From: an uncultured Lachnospiraceae bacterium
GTDB taxonomy: Bacteria > Bacillota > Clostridia > Lachnospirales > Lachnospiraceae
Reading direction: 5' to 3'
DNA: 64,000 nt
NCBI GenBank assembly: GCA_944381475.1
Contig: CALWLH010000012.1
Span: forward strand, 1-64,000
This document shows positions 18,875 through 28,415 of this stretch, piece by piece. Position numbers and translations under genes: made by a program. Within the stretch, counting starts at the first letter, position 1. Each line of letters starts with the position of its first letter. The notes under the pieces were generated by a model that did not search any database, had not been told where the DNA came from, and saw only the letters and a list, made by a program, of their open reading frames with translations.

Positions 18875-20569
18875 ATGAGCAATAACCAAAATGAAAAGAA
18901 CACAGTTTTAGTACAGGGAACCATTCTGGCTGCGGCATCACTGCTTGTGCGGCTGATCGGCCTTATTTACCGCGTTCCCATGACACGAATTATAGGAGAG
19001 GCGGGCATCGGGTATTACTCTACAGCATATCAGGTTTACAATGTGATACTGCTTCTTTCATCATACAGTATGCCCCAGGCTGTCTCTAAGCTTATGGCCA
19101 TGCGGCTTGGGAGGCGCCAGTACAGGAATGCAAACAGGTATTTTTTATGCTCCCTTCTTGTAAGCGCTATTTCAGGTTTTCTTTTCTTCTGTATTATGTA
19201 TTTTGGCGCGGATTTTATTGCAGGTACCATGCTGAATGCGGAGCTGGCGGCATTTTCCATCCGAATGCTGGCGCCCACGGTGCTGGTTATGGCCTTTTTG
19301 GGTGTGTTCAGGGGCTTTTTTCAAGGCTTCAGAACCATGGTTCCCACTGCTATTTCCCAGATTTTGGAGCAGATCATCAATGCCATCGCCAGCGTGATCG
19401 GCGCGTATGTTCTTTTTAATAAGGGCTTGCAGACGGATCTGGTGAAGGGCACTACGGAATACTCCGCGGCTCTTGGAGCGATGGGCGGAACCATCGGCAC
19501 ATTGGCGGGAGCGGCAGCGGCTCTTGCCTTCATACTTTTTTTGTTTGCTGTTTCCTATTCCACTCTTCGGGCAAAAATGCGAAGGGAGCCTGCAAGAAGA
19601 GTCTTTAAATATGACAGGGTTTTCAGCGACATTTTGCTGATGATCACGCCCATTGTCATCAGTACATTTATTTTTCATATACTCAATCTTATTGACAATG
19701 GCATCTACGGCTCATACATGACAGGCATGGGTGTGGATGAAAAACAGTATATGTCTGTTTGGGGCGTTTACTCCGGAAAATATCAGCTCCTGATCAATCT
19801 TCCCATTGCCCTTGCCACGGCACTGGCTTCATCAGTTATACCGGAGCTGACAAGAGCTGTGGAACAGAGGGATCGGGGAGGAATCAGTCAGAAAATAGAT
19901 ATTTCCATCCGCTTTACGACCCTGATAACCATTCCCGCCATGATAGGTCTTGCTGTACTTGGCTCTGACCTGGTGGCTTTGCTTTTCGGTTCGGGTCCGT
20001 CAGCCGCAGATGCGGGAGAAATGCTGATTTACGGTGCTCTGGCAGTGCTGTTCTTCGCCTGTGCAACCATCAGCAATGGTATTTTACATGGCCTTGGAAA
20101 AATGTTTACAACTGTCCGCAATGCGCTCATTGCTTTGGCTGTTCATCTGATCGTGCTGGTGCTGTCGCTCTGGGTTATGAGCTGGAATATCAATGGCGTT
20201 GTCTTCTCATACACAGTATTCGGATTTGTCGTGTCAATACTGAACTATTTCAGCATCGTTGAGGCTTCCAATTTCCGGGGCTCCTTGGTAAAGACCTATC
20301 TTCTTCCCCTAGCCGCATCCGTGGTTATGGGAATGTGTGTTTACATTATCAATTTTGTTTTAACCAGGGGACTGGGGATTGTAATCCACCATGCAGCCAT
20401 TGTGCGGCTGATCTCAGTCTGTATTTCCATTGCTGTCGGCGTTGTGGTTTATTTCGTGGCAGCTATAGTTTTTCGCGCAGCAGATGAGACAGATTTATTG
20501 GATATGCCCATGGGAGCCAGAATGATCCGCATAGCAAAGCGGATGCATTTACTTCATTCGGATGAATAA
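18875..20569 (+). CDS. MviN/SpoVB-like lipid-linked oligosaccharide flippase
   Basis: This 564-residue protein has about 14 hydrophobic segments spread over its whole length, as in the MOP superfamily polysaccharide exporters. The N-terminal part with TILAAASLLVRLIGLIYRVPMTRIIG and GIGYYSTAYQVYNV (quoted as short pieces) is typical of SpoVB/YtgP/YabM proteins of Firmicutes. These move lipid-linked precursors across the cytoplasmic membrane for peptidoglycan, spore cortex or polysaccharide. The start has AGGAGAAATT just before it and is 8 bases after ybeY. With yqfC and yqfD upstream a sporulation role is possible, but YtgP-like Lipid II flippase function in growing cells cannot be excluded. 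Confidence 0.85.
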   Translation: MSNNQNEKNTVLVQGTILAAASLLVRLIGLIYRVPMTRIIGEAGIGYYSTAYQVYNVILLLSSYSMPQAVSKLMAMRLGRRQYRNANRYFLCSLLVSAISGFLFFCIMYFGADFIAGTMLNAELAAFSIRMLAPTVLVMAFLGVFRGFFQGFRTMVPTAISQILEQIINAIASVIGAYVLFNKGLQTDLVKGTTEYSAALGAMGGTIGTLAGAAAALAFILFLFAVSYSTLRAKMRREPARRVFKYDRVFSDILLMITPIVISTFIFHILNLIDNGIYGSYMTGMGVDEKQYMSVWGVYSGKYQLLINLPIALATALASSVIPELTRAVEQRDRGGISQKIDISIRFTTLITIPAMIGLAVLGSDLVALLFGSGPSAADAGEMLIYGALAVLFFACATISNGILHGLGKMFTTVRNALIALAVHLIVLVLSLWVMSWNINGVVFSYTVFGFVVSILNYFSIVEASNFRGSLVKTYLLPLAASVVMGMCVYIINFVLTRGLGIVIHHAAIVRLISVCISIAVGVVVYFVAAIVFRAADETDLLDMPMGARMIRIAKRMHLLHSDE

Positions 20570-20616
20570 ATTTTTAAATAGAGCAGATACTATACGTAAA
20601 TCAAAGGGGGTGCCTT

Positions 20617-21138
20617 ATGAAAAACGTTTATGTGTTCTGCTCTTTTGCGGTTTTAATGGTGATAATGGCTGTATCGCTGGTTCAGGTTCATATAAAGCTC
20701 AGAACGTTTACCCAGGAGCTTTCAGATATGACCCAGCTTCAGGAACAGGAAATGTCCCAGCAGGATTCGCGCATGGAGTTGATAGAAAGCAGTTTGGAGC
20801 GGGTTCACGACGCGCTTTCAGCCTTGGAGGAGACTGACACCCCCGGAAAGGTGATGGAGGAGGCTGTGGCATCCTTAAAGGCGCAGGAAAACGAAGGCGC
20901 AGAGCAGAGCAGCGAAGTAGCTGAAACCCATGAGCAAAGCCAGCAGGCTGAAGGATATGATATCCGGCTTGGTGAGGGCGTGATCTATGTATACATCACA
21001 GGAGAGAGGGAGCCTATGATCACACTTCCTATTTCTGGTGTGGATCTGACAGAGGAGCAGGCTTCTGACCTGGAGCAGGGAATCCATATCCAGGATATAC
21101 AGCAGGTTTACTATCTATTGGAATCCTATTCAAGCTGA
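20617..21138 (+). CDS. Membrane-anchored coiled-coil protein of unknown function
   Basis: I do not recognise this family. The 173-residue product has an N-terminal membrane segment or signal anchor (about residues 4-24). A heptad-like stretch rich in Gln, Glu and Leu (about 32-80) follows, then a low-complexity acidic Gln-Ser-Glu linker (90-113). The compact C-terminal part has strand-like segments (GVIYVYITG, MITLPISGVDL) and a helical end. AAAGGGGG lies before the ATG. It follows the flippase gene by 47 bases and is probably co-transcribed. The shape suggests an extracytoplasmic partner or stalk protein, which is an inference. Confidence 0.6.
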   Translation: MKNVYVFCSFAVLMVIMAVSLVQVHIKLRTFTQELSDMTQLQEQEMSQQDSRMELIESSLERVHDALSALEETDTPGKVMEEAVASLKAQENEGAEQSSEVAETHEQSQQAEGYDIRLGEGVIYVYITGEREPMITLPISGVDLTEEQASDLEQGIHIQDIQQVYYLLESYSS

Positions 21139-21239
21139 ATTTCGCCTGTGCTTTATGAATCCTGCAGCAGTCCATGTCATGCAGGGCAGCTGCGGCAGAA
21201 AAATGTCAATAGTTTTTGTATTATAGGTAAAAAGAAGAT

Positions 21240-22487
21240 ATGAAGAAAATTGCAATTGTAGGGGCGGGCGCATCGGGTCTGGCTGCGGCAATAACCGCAG
21301 CCAGATGCGGCGCGGAGGTTTGCCTGTTTGAACAGCGGGAAACTGCGGCCAAAAAACTGCTTGTCACCGGTAACGGAAAATGTAATTTCCTGAACGAAGA
21401 TCAGTGGGCAGGGCATTTTCACAGTCAGAATCCAGCGCTTGCAGAAAAAATACTGGAGGAGCTTCCCTATAAGGAGCTACTGGATTTTTTTGAGGGAATG
21501 GGGATTTTGCCCTATTCCAGAAAGGGATATCTCTATCCCATGTCCGGGCAGGCCCAGAGTATACATATGGCGCTGATCGAAACAGCAAAATCCCTGGGAG
21601 TATTGTTTTGCTGCAGCACAAGGGTGGAAAAAATAGAACGCTGCAGGGGACATTTTATTATTCACACAGACGGAAAAAATTCAGCGAGGGCAAATGCGCT
21701 TATTTTGTCCACGGGTACAAGAGCCGGTACGAAAATCAAGGAAAATCCTGGAGCTGCCCTGGTTCAGTCGTTTGGACATCATATAATCCCCTTCACTCCT
21801 GCGCTTTGTGCGCTGCGCTCTGATGGATTGATATGCCGTTATTGGCATGGTGTGAGAACCCAGGCGGAGCTGACGCTTTTGGTAGATGGAAAAGCCGCAG
21901 CTAGTGAAAAAGGCGAGCTGATGCTGACAGACTACGGGATAAGCGGTATACCTGCTTTTCAGGTCAGCCATCTGGTGGCTCCAGCGCTGCGGGAAAAAAA
22001 GAACGTATTGGCTCATGTGGACTGGCTGCCTGGGATTGACAAGGATGCCCTTATGAGGTTTCTCGATAATCTTTCTGTGAGCTTTCCTTTCAGGAAGGTT
22101 TCCGGCCTTTTATATGGAATTCTGCCCGTAAAGCTGGCAGATTCCCTGATCGTTGAGGCAACCAAGAGGGAGGAGGAGCTAAAAGAGCTGGGAGCCCATA
22201 TGATGAGCTGGAATCATATGAGCGTGTCTCAGAAAAATGCCATCATTAAAAATATAAAGCATTTTTTACTTCCCGTCATGGGGGTAAATGACTTTGAGCA
22301 TGCGCAGGTATGCGCGGGGGGAGTGCCCCTGACAGAAATTGAAATCCCTGCGTGCAGATCAAAGCTTGATAATGAACTCTATCTGACAGGTGAGCTTTTG
22401 GATGTTCATGGAGACTGCGGAGGCTACAATCTCCAGTGGGCATGGACTACAGGTATTATTGCGGGCCGCGGGGCAGCAAAAACCTGA
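21240..22487 (+). CDS. HI0933/BaiN-type FAD-dependent oxidoreductase
   Basis: The 415-residue flavoprotein starts with the FAD-binding Rossmann motif IVGAGASGLAAAI and has the family signature KKLLVTGNGKCNF soon after. The C-terminal part has YLTGELLDVHGDCGGYNLQWAWTTG, the second FAD contact region typical of the HI0933 family. Members include the bile-acid dehydrogenase BaiN in gut Clostridia, but most members have no assigned substrate. The ribosome binding site is weak (AGAAGA). It is followed by another FAD protein gene 32 bases downstream. Confidence 0.87.
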   Translation: MKKIAIVGAGASGLAAAITAARCGAEVCLFEQRETAAKKLLVTGNGKCNFLNEDQWAGHFHSQNPALAEKILEELPYKELLDFFEGMGILPYSRKGYLYPMSGQAQSIHMALIETAKSLGVLFCCSTRVEKIERCRGHFIIHTDGKNSARANALILSTGTRAGTKIKENPGAALVQSFGHHIIPFTPALCALRSDGLICRYWHGVRTQAELTLLVDGKAAASEKGELMLTDYGISGIPAFQVSHLVAPALREKKNVLAHVDWLPGIDKDALMRFLDNLSVSFPFRKVSGLLYGILPVKLADSLIVEATKREEELKELGAHMMSWNHMSVSQKNAIIKNIKHFLLPVMGVNDFEHAQVCAGGVPLTEIEIPACRSKLDNELYLTGELLDVHGDCGGYNLQWAWTTGIIAGRGAAKT

Positions 22488-22519
22488 GAAGGGGAGTTAC
22501 GAAAGGTTAGGGCAGATCA

Positions 22520-24154
22520 ATGATACTGATTAGAGGGATAAAGCTGCGCCCTGGAGAGCGCGATGAAAGACTGAAAAAAAAGACAGTGGGAATACTGGGC
22601 TGCAGGCCGGATCAGCTGACTGCAATGAAGCTGATGCGGGAGTCCCTGGACGCCAGAAAGAAACCGGATATTTTTTGTGTTTATGAGGTAATGGTTTCCC
22701 TGTCATGCTGCCATAGTCTGGAGCAGGAGCGGGCATATATCAAAAAGCATCATATCAAATCCGCAGAGGCAGTTTCGGATATGAAATATATATTTCCCTT
22801 TCAGTCAGAGAGCGGCAATGAAAAACCCATTATTGTGGGAATGGGGCCTGCCGGATTATTTTGCGGGCTGATGCTGGCCAGAGCAGGATATAAACCGATT
22901 ATATTAGAGAGGGGAAAGTCCCTGGAGGAGCGGACAAAGGATGTGGAAGATTTCTGGAGCGGAAGCCCTCTAAACCCGGAATCAAATGTCCAATTTGGAG
23001 AAGGGGGAGCCGGAACCTTCAGCGATGGCAAGCTGAATACGTTGGTGAAGGGCTCCAGGGACATCCATCGCTTTGTTCTGGAGGAATTTGTAAGATTCGG
23101 CGCGCCGGAGGAAATCCTTTACTCTTCCAAGCCCCACATTGGAACAGATATATTGCGCACAGTTGTAAAAAATATGCGTCAGGAGATCATTGCGCTGGGA
23201 GGAGAGGTGCGCTTTAAAAGCAGAATGGACGCGCTTATTTGTGAGAAGGGCAGATTGAAAGGCGTGGTATATTTGGAGGAGGGTGTGAAGCGCAGGCTTT
23301 CCTGCCAACACCTTTGCCTTGCCATTGGGCACAGTGCAAGGGATACCTTTCAGGTTCTCCATAAAATGCAGGTTTCCATGGAGCCGAAGCCCTTTGCGGT
23401 GGGAGTACGTATAGAGCATCCTCAGAGTATGATCAACGAAGCCCAGTACGGTAAAGACGCAGCTTTGGAAAAGCTTCCAACGGCCTCTTATAAGCTTACG
23501 GCAAAGGCCGATAACGGCCGGTCAGTATACTCATTTTGCATGTGTCCCGGGGGCTTCGTGGTAAACGCATCCTCAGAACCCGGCCGTCTGGCGGTTAACG
23601 GCATGAGCTATGCAGCCAGAGACGGGGAAAATGCAAACAGCGCCATTGTGGTAGGGGTTCATCCACAGGATTTGGACAGCTCCGATCTGTTCTGCGGTTT
23701 GCATTTCCAGGAGCAGCTGGAAGCAAAAGCTTACAGACTGGCAAACGGTGCGGTGCCAGTTCAGACCTACGGAGATTTTCAGGCCGATAAGAAAAGTACA
23801 TGTTTGGGAGCGGTAAATCCACAGGTAAAGGGTGCATGGAGCTTTGCAAACCTGAGAGAACTCTTCCCTGATTTTATCAACGAAGCACTGCTGTCGGCTA
23901 TTCCGCAGTTTGGGGAAAAGCTCATAGGCTTTGACCGAGCTGATGCCCTGCTGCTGGGAGTGGAGAGCAGAACCTCCTCTCCTGTACGGATCATCCGGGA
24001 TAAAACCTTCCAGAGCAATATCCAGGGACTTTTTCCATGCGGGGAAGGCGCAGGATATGCGGGAGGCATCACTTCTGCGGCTATGGACGGTATCCGTGTA
24101 GCGGAAGCTATGGCCCGCAGCATAAATGCGAAAAAAGTGGATGACTTATCATAG
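22520..24154 (+). CDS. COG2509-type FAD-dependent dehydrogenase
   Basis: The 544-residue product has an N-terminal domain of about 90 residues that is distinct from the flavin domain. An FAD-binding motif follows, VGMGPAGLFCGLMLARAG, at about residues 112-129. The motifs VQFGEGGAGTFSDGKLNT and PCGEGAGYAGGITSAAMDG are typical of the COG2509 family, usually annotated as uncharacterised FAD-dependent dehydrogenase. No substrate is known to me. Its position directly after the HI0933-type gene suggests that both flavoproteins are made together. Confidence 0.85.
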   Translation: MILIRGIKLRPGERDERLKKKTVGILGCRPDQLTAMKLMRESLDARKKPDIFCVYEVMVSLSCCHSLEQERAYIKKHHIKSAEAVSDMKYIFPFQSESGNEKPIIVGMGPAGLFCGLMLARAGYKPIILERGKSLEERTKDVEDFWSGSPLNPESNVQFGEGGAGTFSDGKLNTLVKGSRDIHRFVLEEFVRFGAPEEILYSSKPHIGTDILRTVVKNMRQEIIALGGEVRFKSRMDALICEKGRLKGVVYLEEGVKRRLSCQHLCLAIGHSARDTFQVLHKMQVSMEPKPFAVGVRIEHPQSMINEAQYGKDAALEKLPTASYKLTAKADNGRSVYSFCMCPGGFVVNASSEPGRLAVNGMSYAARDGENANSAIVVGVHPQDLDSSDLFCGLHFQEQLEAKAYRLANGAVPVQTYGDFQADKKSTCLGAVNPQVKGAWSFANLRELFPDFINEALLSAIPQFGEKLIGFDRADALLLGVESRTSSPVRIIRDKTFQSNIQGLFPCGEGAGYAGGITSAAMDGIRVAEAMARSINAKKVDDLS

Positions 24155-24230
24155 AAAATGTAGTAAAATATAAGGATAGGAAAAAATAGCTCCTGTTTAA
24201 TTATCAGCCCGAGGTGAAGACGTTGACAGA

Positions 24231-24245
24231 TTGTACGGCGTACAA
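24231..24245. promoter_or_regulatory. Operator-like palindrome upstream of proB
   Basis: TTGTAC and GTACAA form a perfect 6-bp inverted repeat around GGC. A TTGACA hexamer lies just before it (24223-24228) and a half-site CGTACAA recurs at about 24273-24279. No good -10 lies at normal spacing from that TTGACA, so a promoter here is only possible. Confidence 0.4.
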
Positions 24246-24303
24246 AGGCGTTTATAACTTGAAAGGATGGTTCGTACAACAGGAAGCAATAAAGGACATG
24301 AAA

Positions 24304-25134
24304 ATGAATTTTAGAGAGAAGCTGAAGGACAAGAAAAGAATAGTGGTAAAAATCGGTTCCTCCTCCCTTACGCATCCGGAGACGGGAAATATGAATTATA
24401 GCAAGATTGAGCAGCTTATAAGAACGCTTACAGATATCCATGGAACCGGAAGGGATGTGGTGTTAGTATCCTCTGGCGCAATTGCTGTGGGAAGACAGGT
24501 GATGAATATAAAGCCCCAGACCCTCAGCGAAAAGCAGGCGTTGGCGGCTATTGGCCAGGCCAGGCTGATGATGACCTATCAAAAGCTTTTCGCGGAATAC
24601 AATCAGGTAACAGGGCAGATCCTGATGACCAAAAACACAATGGTCAACGCATTAAACCGCCGGCTGGCCCAGAATACCTTTGAGGAGCTTCTTCATCTCG
24701 GCGTGATACCCATTGTAAACGAAAATGACACTGTTTCCACATATGAGATTGAGTTTGGCGATAACGACAGGCTTTCTGCTATTGTTGCTGCCTTGATCCA
24801 TGCGGATTTATTGATACTTCTGTCAGATATTGACGGATTCTATACGGATGATCCTCATAAAAACCCGGATGCAAGGCTTATAAGCCTTGTCCCTGAGATC
24901 AATGAGGATTTCCTTAATATGGGTAAGGGAACAAGCACGGATATCGGAACTGGGGGGATGTCAGCAAAGCTGTCAGCAGCCCGGGTTGCTACAGACTCCG
25001 GCGCTGATATGGTAATTATGAACGGTGATAGGCTTGATGCTATTCCCCAGGTACTTAAAGGAGAAGAAATAGGAACGCTGTTCTTAGCTCACAAGAATAA
25101 AAATTTTGATCTGATCGATTATCTGTCAGACTAG
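24304..25134 (+). CDS. proB: Glutamate 5-kinase
   Basis: ProB phosphorylates glutamate to gamma-glutamyl phosphate, the first step of proline synthesis. The 276-residue product is the short form without a C-terminal PUA domain, common in Firmicutes. Motifs are RIVVKIGSSSLT at the N-terminus, VSSGAIAVG, the glutamate-binding NENDTVST with EFGDNDRLSAIVA, and the ATP-binding DIDGFYTDDP and GTGGMSAK. Of three possible starts, ATG 24304 is best spaced from AAAGGA (24291-24296); ATG 24298 and an upstream GTG are less likely. Its partner proA lies 2 kb downstream in the same run. Confidence 0.93.
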   Translation: MNFREKLKDKKRIVVKIGSSSLTHPETGNMNYSKIEQLIRTLTDIHGTGRDVVLVSSGAIAVGRQVMNIKPQTLSEKQALAAIGQARLMMTYQKLFAEYNQVTGQILMTKNTMVNALNRRLAQNTFEELLHLGVIPIVNENDTVSTYEIEFGDNDRLSAIVAALIHADLLILLSDIDGFYTDDPHKNPDARLISLVPEINEDFLNMGKGTSTDIGTGGMSAKLSAARVATDSGADMVIMNGDRLDAIPQVLKGEEIGTLFLAHKNKNFDLIDYLSD

Positions 25135-25145
25135 CAGGAGTGTCT

Positions 25146-26363
25146 ATGGACATAAAAATCATTCCAAAGGAAGAGGGAACAGTGCTGTATTCCATCAGCA
25201 AGGATATGGTGCTGATGCTCCGGCCCCATATGCGCACAGCTCCTGGTTCAGGAGGCGTTATTCCCTTTGCAAGGGTGGACTATTATCTGTACCATTTAAA
25301 AAAGAATGTAAGGGAGGAGCTTCTTCCCGATGTCGAAAAATATATGGTTGCAAACCTTTGCTTTTGCGAGCGGGAGGCCAGTGAAATCTATTTTTTTCAC
25401 ATTGAATATACCAAATTTCCGGTAGCGACGTTTCTGCTGTTCAGCTATAACATTCATCAGCAGATTTGCAAGGAGGTATACAGATTTGAGGACAACTTGA
25501 AGCTTTATGAACGGGATAAAAAGATCGATCTGTTTATTCTTAATGCAAGTTACTTTTTGATGCAGTTTCGGATGAATGTTTCCAATTACAGAGGGACCTA
25601 TAAGGGCTTTATGAAATTTTCATCCTTTCTGTATGACCGCAATAACAAGATGCGGTTTGAAATTTATGATCAGCGCTTCACCAAATACGGTATTATGCAG
25701 ATGCTTCCCGTGGCCAACAATGTGTGTGCGGTGCGATTGGGCTATAACCTGATTGAGGATCAGCGCTATGAGCATCTGATGAAGAAAGAGTCTGCGGAGG
25801 AAACGATCGGACTCATCTCTATTTCTCAGTTTATAGGAGATCTGCTGCTGAAGCTCCCCATCGTTTCCATGGAGATCATCGACGAGGTTTACTGGGATAA
25901 AACCTTTTCCCCCATCAGCAGGCAGGGAAAGTATGTGATTTTCAGCAGAATTTCCAGGGATGATTTTTCGCAGGAAATTATCTTCTATCAGTATATAACT
26001 AAGGAAACGATCATGCTTTTGAATAAGAATCCTTATAATCCGGAAAAGCTTATGCCAAGCGTGCTGATCAATAGTCCATATATAATTAAAGAAAGAAGAA
26101 AATTTATAGAATTTTATAATATCAGTAAAAATGCGGTGGATGTACGGCTGCCCATAGGAACGAAGATTGTTGATATTCAAAACAATTTGCTGGTAATACA
26201 GACTAAAAAGAACAGATTGTTTTCCAAGAACCAGGAGGACTATTTTGAGGTATATCAGTTCTCCGGAATGAAGATGCTGTACAGGGAACGTGCCAGGGAT
26301 ATTCAGGTGCTATCCACATCGCCTGATAATCTTCTGATATTTGTCCAGGAAAGGTCGGTGTGA
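25146..26363 (+). CDS. Conserved protein of unknown function inside the proB-proA run
   Basis: I do not recognise this 405-residue protein. It has no signal peptide, no clear membrane helix and no catalytic motif that I can name. It is rich in Phe, Tyr, Ile and Lys. The C-terminal third has repeated strand-like segments (GTKIVDIQNNLLVIQTKK, EVYQFSGMKMLYRE, IQVLSTSPDNLLIFVQE) that look like beta-propeller or WD-like blades. The ATG at 25146 follows CAGGAG by 5 bases. It sits 11 bases after proB and 1 base before a DUF896 gene, so it is in the same operon. A cytoplasmic structural role is possible, but I give no function. Confidence 0.6.
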   Translation: MDIKIIPKEEGTVLYSISKDMVLMLRPHMRTAPGSGGVIPFARVDYYLYHLKKNVREELLPDVEKYMVANLCFCEREASEIYFFHIEYTKFPVATFLLFSYNIHQQICKEVYRFEDNLKLYERDKKIDLFILNASYFLMQFRMNVSNYRGTYKGFMKFSSFLYDRNNKMRFEIYDQRFTKYGIMQMLPVANNVCAVRLGYNLIEDQRYEHLMKKESAEETIGLISISQFIGDLLLKLPIVSMEIIDEVYWDKTFSPISRQGKYVIFSRISRDDFSQEIIFYQYITKETIMLLNKNPYNPEKLMPSVLINSPYIIKERRKFIEFYNISKNAVDVRLPIGTKIVDIQNNLLVIQTKKNRLFSKNQEDYFEVYQFSGMKMLYRERARDIQVLSTSPDNLLIFVQERSV

Positions 26364-26364
26364 G

Positions 26365-26589
26365 ATGACAGAGGAAGATATCAAACGGATCAATGAGTTA
26401 TATAAAAAAGAGAAGGAAGGAACCTTAACAGTGGAGGAGCGCCGGGAACAGGCGAATCTGCGGGCGGCCTATCTGGAGAGCATTCGTAAAGGTATTAGGG
26501 CCCAGCTGGAAACCATTAAGATCAAGCAGCCGGACGGCACCCTGATCGATGTGAAAAAGCGTCATGATGATAAGTATGGAAAATCGTAA
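26365..26589 (+). CDS. DUF896 small helical protein (YnzC family)
   Basis: The 74-residue product matches the DUF896 family: it starts MTEEDIKRINELYKKEKEG, continues with LTVEERREQANLRAAYLE, and has the ending motif IKQPDGTLIDVK. In Bacillus the homologue YnzC lies in the SOS-induced yneA operon. Here it is instead in the proline cluster, while the YneA-like gene is at 59 kb. Two helices form a hairpin in the known fold. The role is not established. It starts one base after the preceding stop and overlaps the next gene. Confidence 0.88.
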   Translation: MTEEDIKRINELYKKEKEGTLTVEERREQANLRAAYLESIRKGIRAQLETIKIKQPDGTLIDVKKRHDDKYGKS

Positions 26590-27175
26590 TCGATCCGTCA
26601 TTGAGCAGAAAAGGCTTGTCAGGGAGATGCTGCTGACAGCCCGGAAAAATCATGATTCCCAGCAGGCGCAGAAAAAAAGCCGTGGTATCTGTGAAGGGAT
26701 TAAAGCGCTGAGGGAGTTTCAGGATGCGGCTGTGATATATGGATATATTCCGGTGCGGGGAGAGGTAGATGTGCGTTCCCTTCTGGAGGAGGCATTTAGA
26801 CAAGAGAAACGAGTTGCGCTTCCCAGATGTCTGGATAGGCGGGGGCATATGGCTTTTTTTGAGATCCGGTCTTTTTCGGATCTGGTACCGGGAGCTTTTC
26901 ATATTCCTGAACCAGGGGAGGGACTGAAAAAAATGGATGTCAGGAATGGCGTGATGCTGGTTCCCGGTGTGGGCTATGATCGATCCTGCAGCAGATTGGG
27001 ATATGGAGGCGGATATTATGACCGCTTTATCGGAAAAACAGCCGGCGTAAGCTGCATTGCCCCGGCATATGATTTTCAGCTTACGGATTTGCTGCCGGTG
27101 GAAGTTCATGATGCAAGGGTGGATATGATTGTAACTGAAAAACAGATTATAAAAAGGAGGATGGAAGATGATTGA
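26564..27175 (+). CDS. 5-formyltetrahydrofolate cyclo-ligase
   Basis: This enzyme converts 5-formyl-THF to 5,10-methenyl-THF with ATP, recycling the stored folate form. The 203-residue product has the basic N-terminal nucleotide region ([13 protein letters not shown]), the YIPVRGEVD motif and the diagnostic loop [20 protein letters not shown]. The start is unclear: ATGs at 26564, 26567 and 26576 all lie within the end of the DUF896 gene and none has a strong ribosome binding site. The 3' end overlaps proA by 8 bases, so translation is probably coupled on both sides. Confidence 0.9.
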   Translation: MMISMENRNRSVIEQKRLVREMLLTARKNHDSQQAQKKSRGICEGIKALREFQDAAVIYGYIPVRGEVDVRSLLEEAFRQEKRVALPRCLDRRGHMAFFEIRSFSDLVPGAFHIPEPGEGLKKMDVRNGVMLVPGVGYDRSCSRLGYGGGYYDRFIGKTAGVSCIAPAYDFQLTDLLPVEVHDARVDMIVTEKQIIKRRMEDD

Positions 27176-28415
27176 TTTAAGACCCATTGGGCTGACAGCC
27201 AGAGAGGCGGCCTTCTTCTTAAATAAAGCTAAGACTGATGAAAAAAACAGGGTGCTTTTGACGGCGGCAGAGGATTTGACCAAGGCGGCGGAGGATATTT
27301 TAAAGGCCAATCAGAAGGATATCCAGGCAGCAAGGGCAGCCGGTATGAAGGAGTCCTTAGTGGATCGCCTAAAGCTCACGAAGGCCCGTATAGAGGCTAT
27401 GGCCGAAGGCCTTCGCCAGATTGTCTCCTTAGACGACCCCATCGGGGAGGTTCTGGAGATGAAAAAACGTCCCAATGGTCTGCTGATCGGTAAAATGGTT
27501 GTTCCCTTAGGGGTTATCGCCATGATCTACGAATCCAGACCCAATGTGACAGTGGATGCCTTCGGACTCTGCTTTAAGACCGGAAATGCCGTTGTCTTAA
27601 AGGGGGGCAGCGACGCCATCCATTCCAATATCTGTATCGCGCATATTTTGCAGGAGGCCCTTGATAAAAACGGATTTCCGACAGGCTGTGTCCAGCTTAT
27701 AGAAGATACGGACAGAGAAACCGTGAAGGAGCTTCTGCGGATGAATGAGTACATCGATGTGATCATTCCCAGAGGCGGTGCAGGTCTGATCCGGATGGTG
27801 GTTCAAAACAGCACGGTCCCTGTTATAGAGACGGGTACTGGAAACTGCCATGTGTATGTGGATGAGTCGGCGGACCTGAATATGGCTCTTGATATCATTG
27901 AAAACGCCAAGACACAGCGCACAGGAGTGTGCAATGCCTGTGAGTCTGTGGTGGTGCATGAGGCGGTTGTGGAGAAGTTTTCAAAGCTTCTGGCAGAGCG
28001 GCTTTCAAAGAAAAATGTGGAGATCCGTGGGGATGAGATTGCCAGACAGTTTGAGGGCAGCTTTGTTCCTGCCACGGAGGAGGATTGGGGAACGGAGTAT
28101 CTGGATCTGATTCTATCCTTTAAGACGGTGTCCTCCATTGATGAGGCCATCCGTCATATCAACAAATACAACACCGGGCATTCCGAGGCCATTATCACCC
28201 GGGATTATGAAAATGCCCAAAGATTTTTGAACGAGATAGACGCCGCCGCTGTCTATGTGAATGCCTCCACCAGATTTACGGATGGATTTGAATTTGGCTT
28301 TGGCGCTGAGATCGGCATCAGCACCCAGAAGCTCCACGCAAGGGGGCCCATGGGGCTGATGGCGCTTACATCTACGAAATATATCATCTACGGAAATGGC
28401 CAGGTAAGAAAATAG
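27168..28415 (+). CDS. proA: Gamma-glutamyl phosphate reductase
   Basis: ProA reduces gamma-glutamyl phosphate to glutamate semialdehyde, the second step of proline synthesis. The 415-residue length is normal. The aldehyde dehydrogenase fold is visible with [16 protein letters not shown], the GNAVVLKGG segment, [12 protein letters not shown] and the catalytic cysteine in [14 protein letters not shown]. The C-terminal part [22 protein letters not shown] is the family signature. AAAAGGAGG precedes the ATG. No base separates its stop from the first codon of miaB, so both genes are likely on one transcript. Confidence 0.96.
   Translation: MIDLRPIGLTAREAAFFLNKAKTDEKNRVLLTAAEDLTKAAEDILKANQKDIQAARAAGMKESLVDRLKLTKARIEAMAEGLRQIVSLDDPIGEVLEMKKRPNGLLIGKMVVPLGVIAMIYESRPNVTVDAFGLCFKTGNAVVLKGGSDAIHSNICIAHILQEALDKNGFPTGCVQLIEDTDRETVKELLRMNEYIDVIIPRGGAGLIRMVVQNSTVPVIETGTGNCHVYVDESADLNMALDIIENAKTQRTGVCNACESVVVHEAVVEKFSKLLAERLSKKNVEIRGDEIARQFEGSFVPATEEDWGTEYLDLILSFKTVSSIDEAIRHINKYNTGHSEAIITRDYENAQRFLNEIDAAAVYVNASTRFTDGFEFGFGAEIGISTQKLHARGPMGLMALTSTKYIIYGNGQVRK

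Noticed and set aside
24214-24303. Longer ProB starting at GTG 24214
   Set aside because: The extension covers a palindrome and has no family similarity, and the start at 24304 has a properly spaced AAAGGA.
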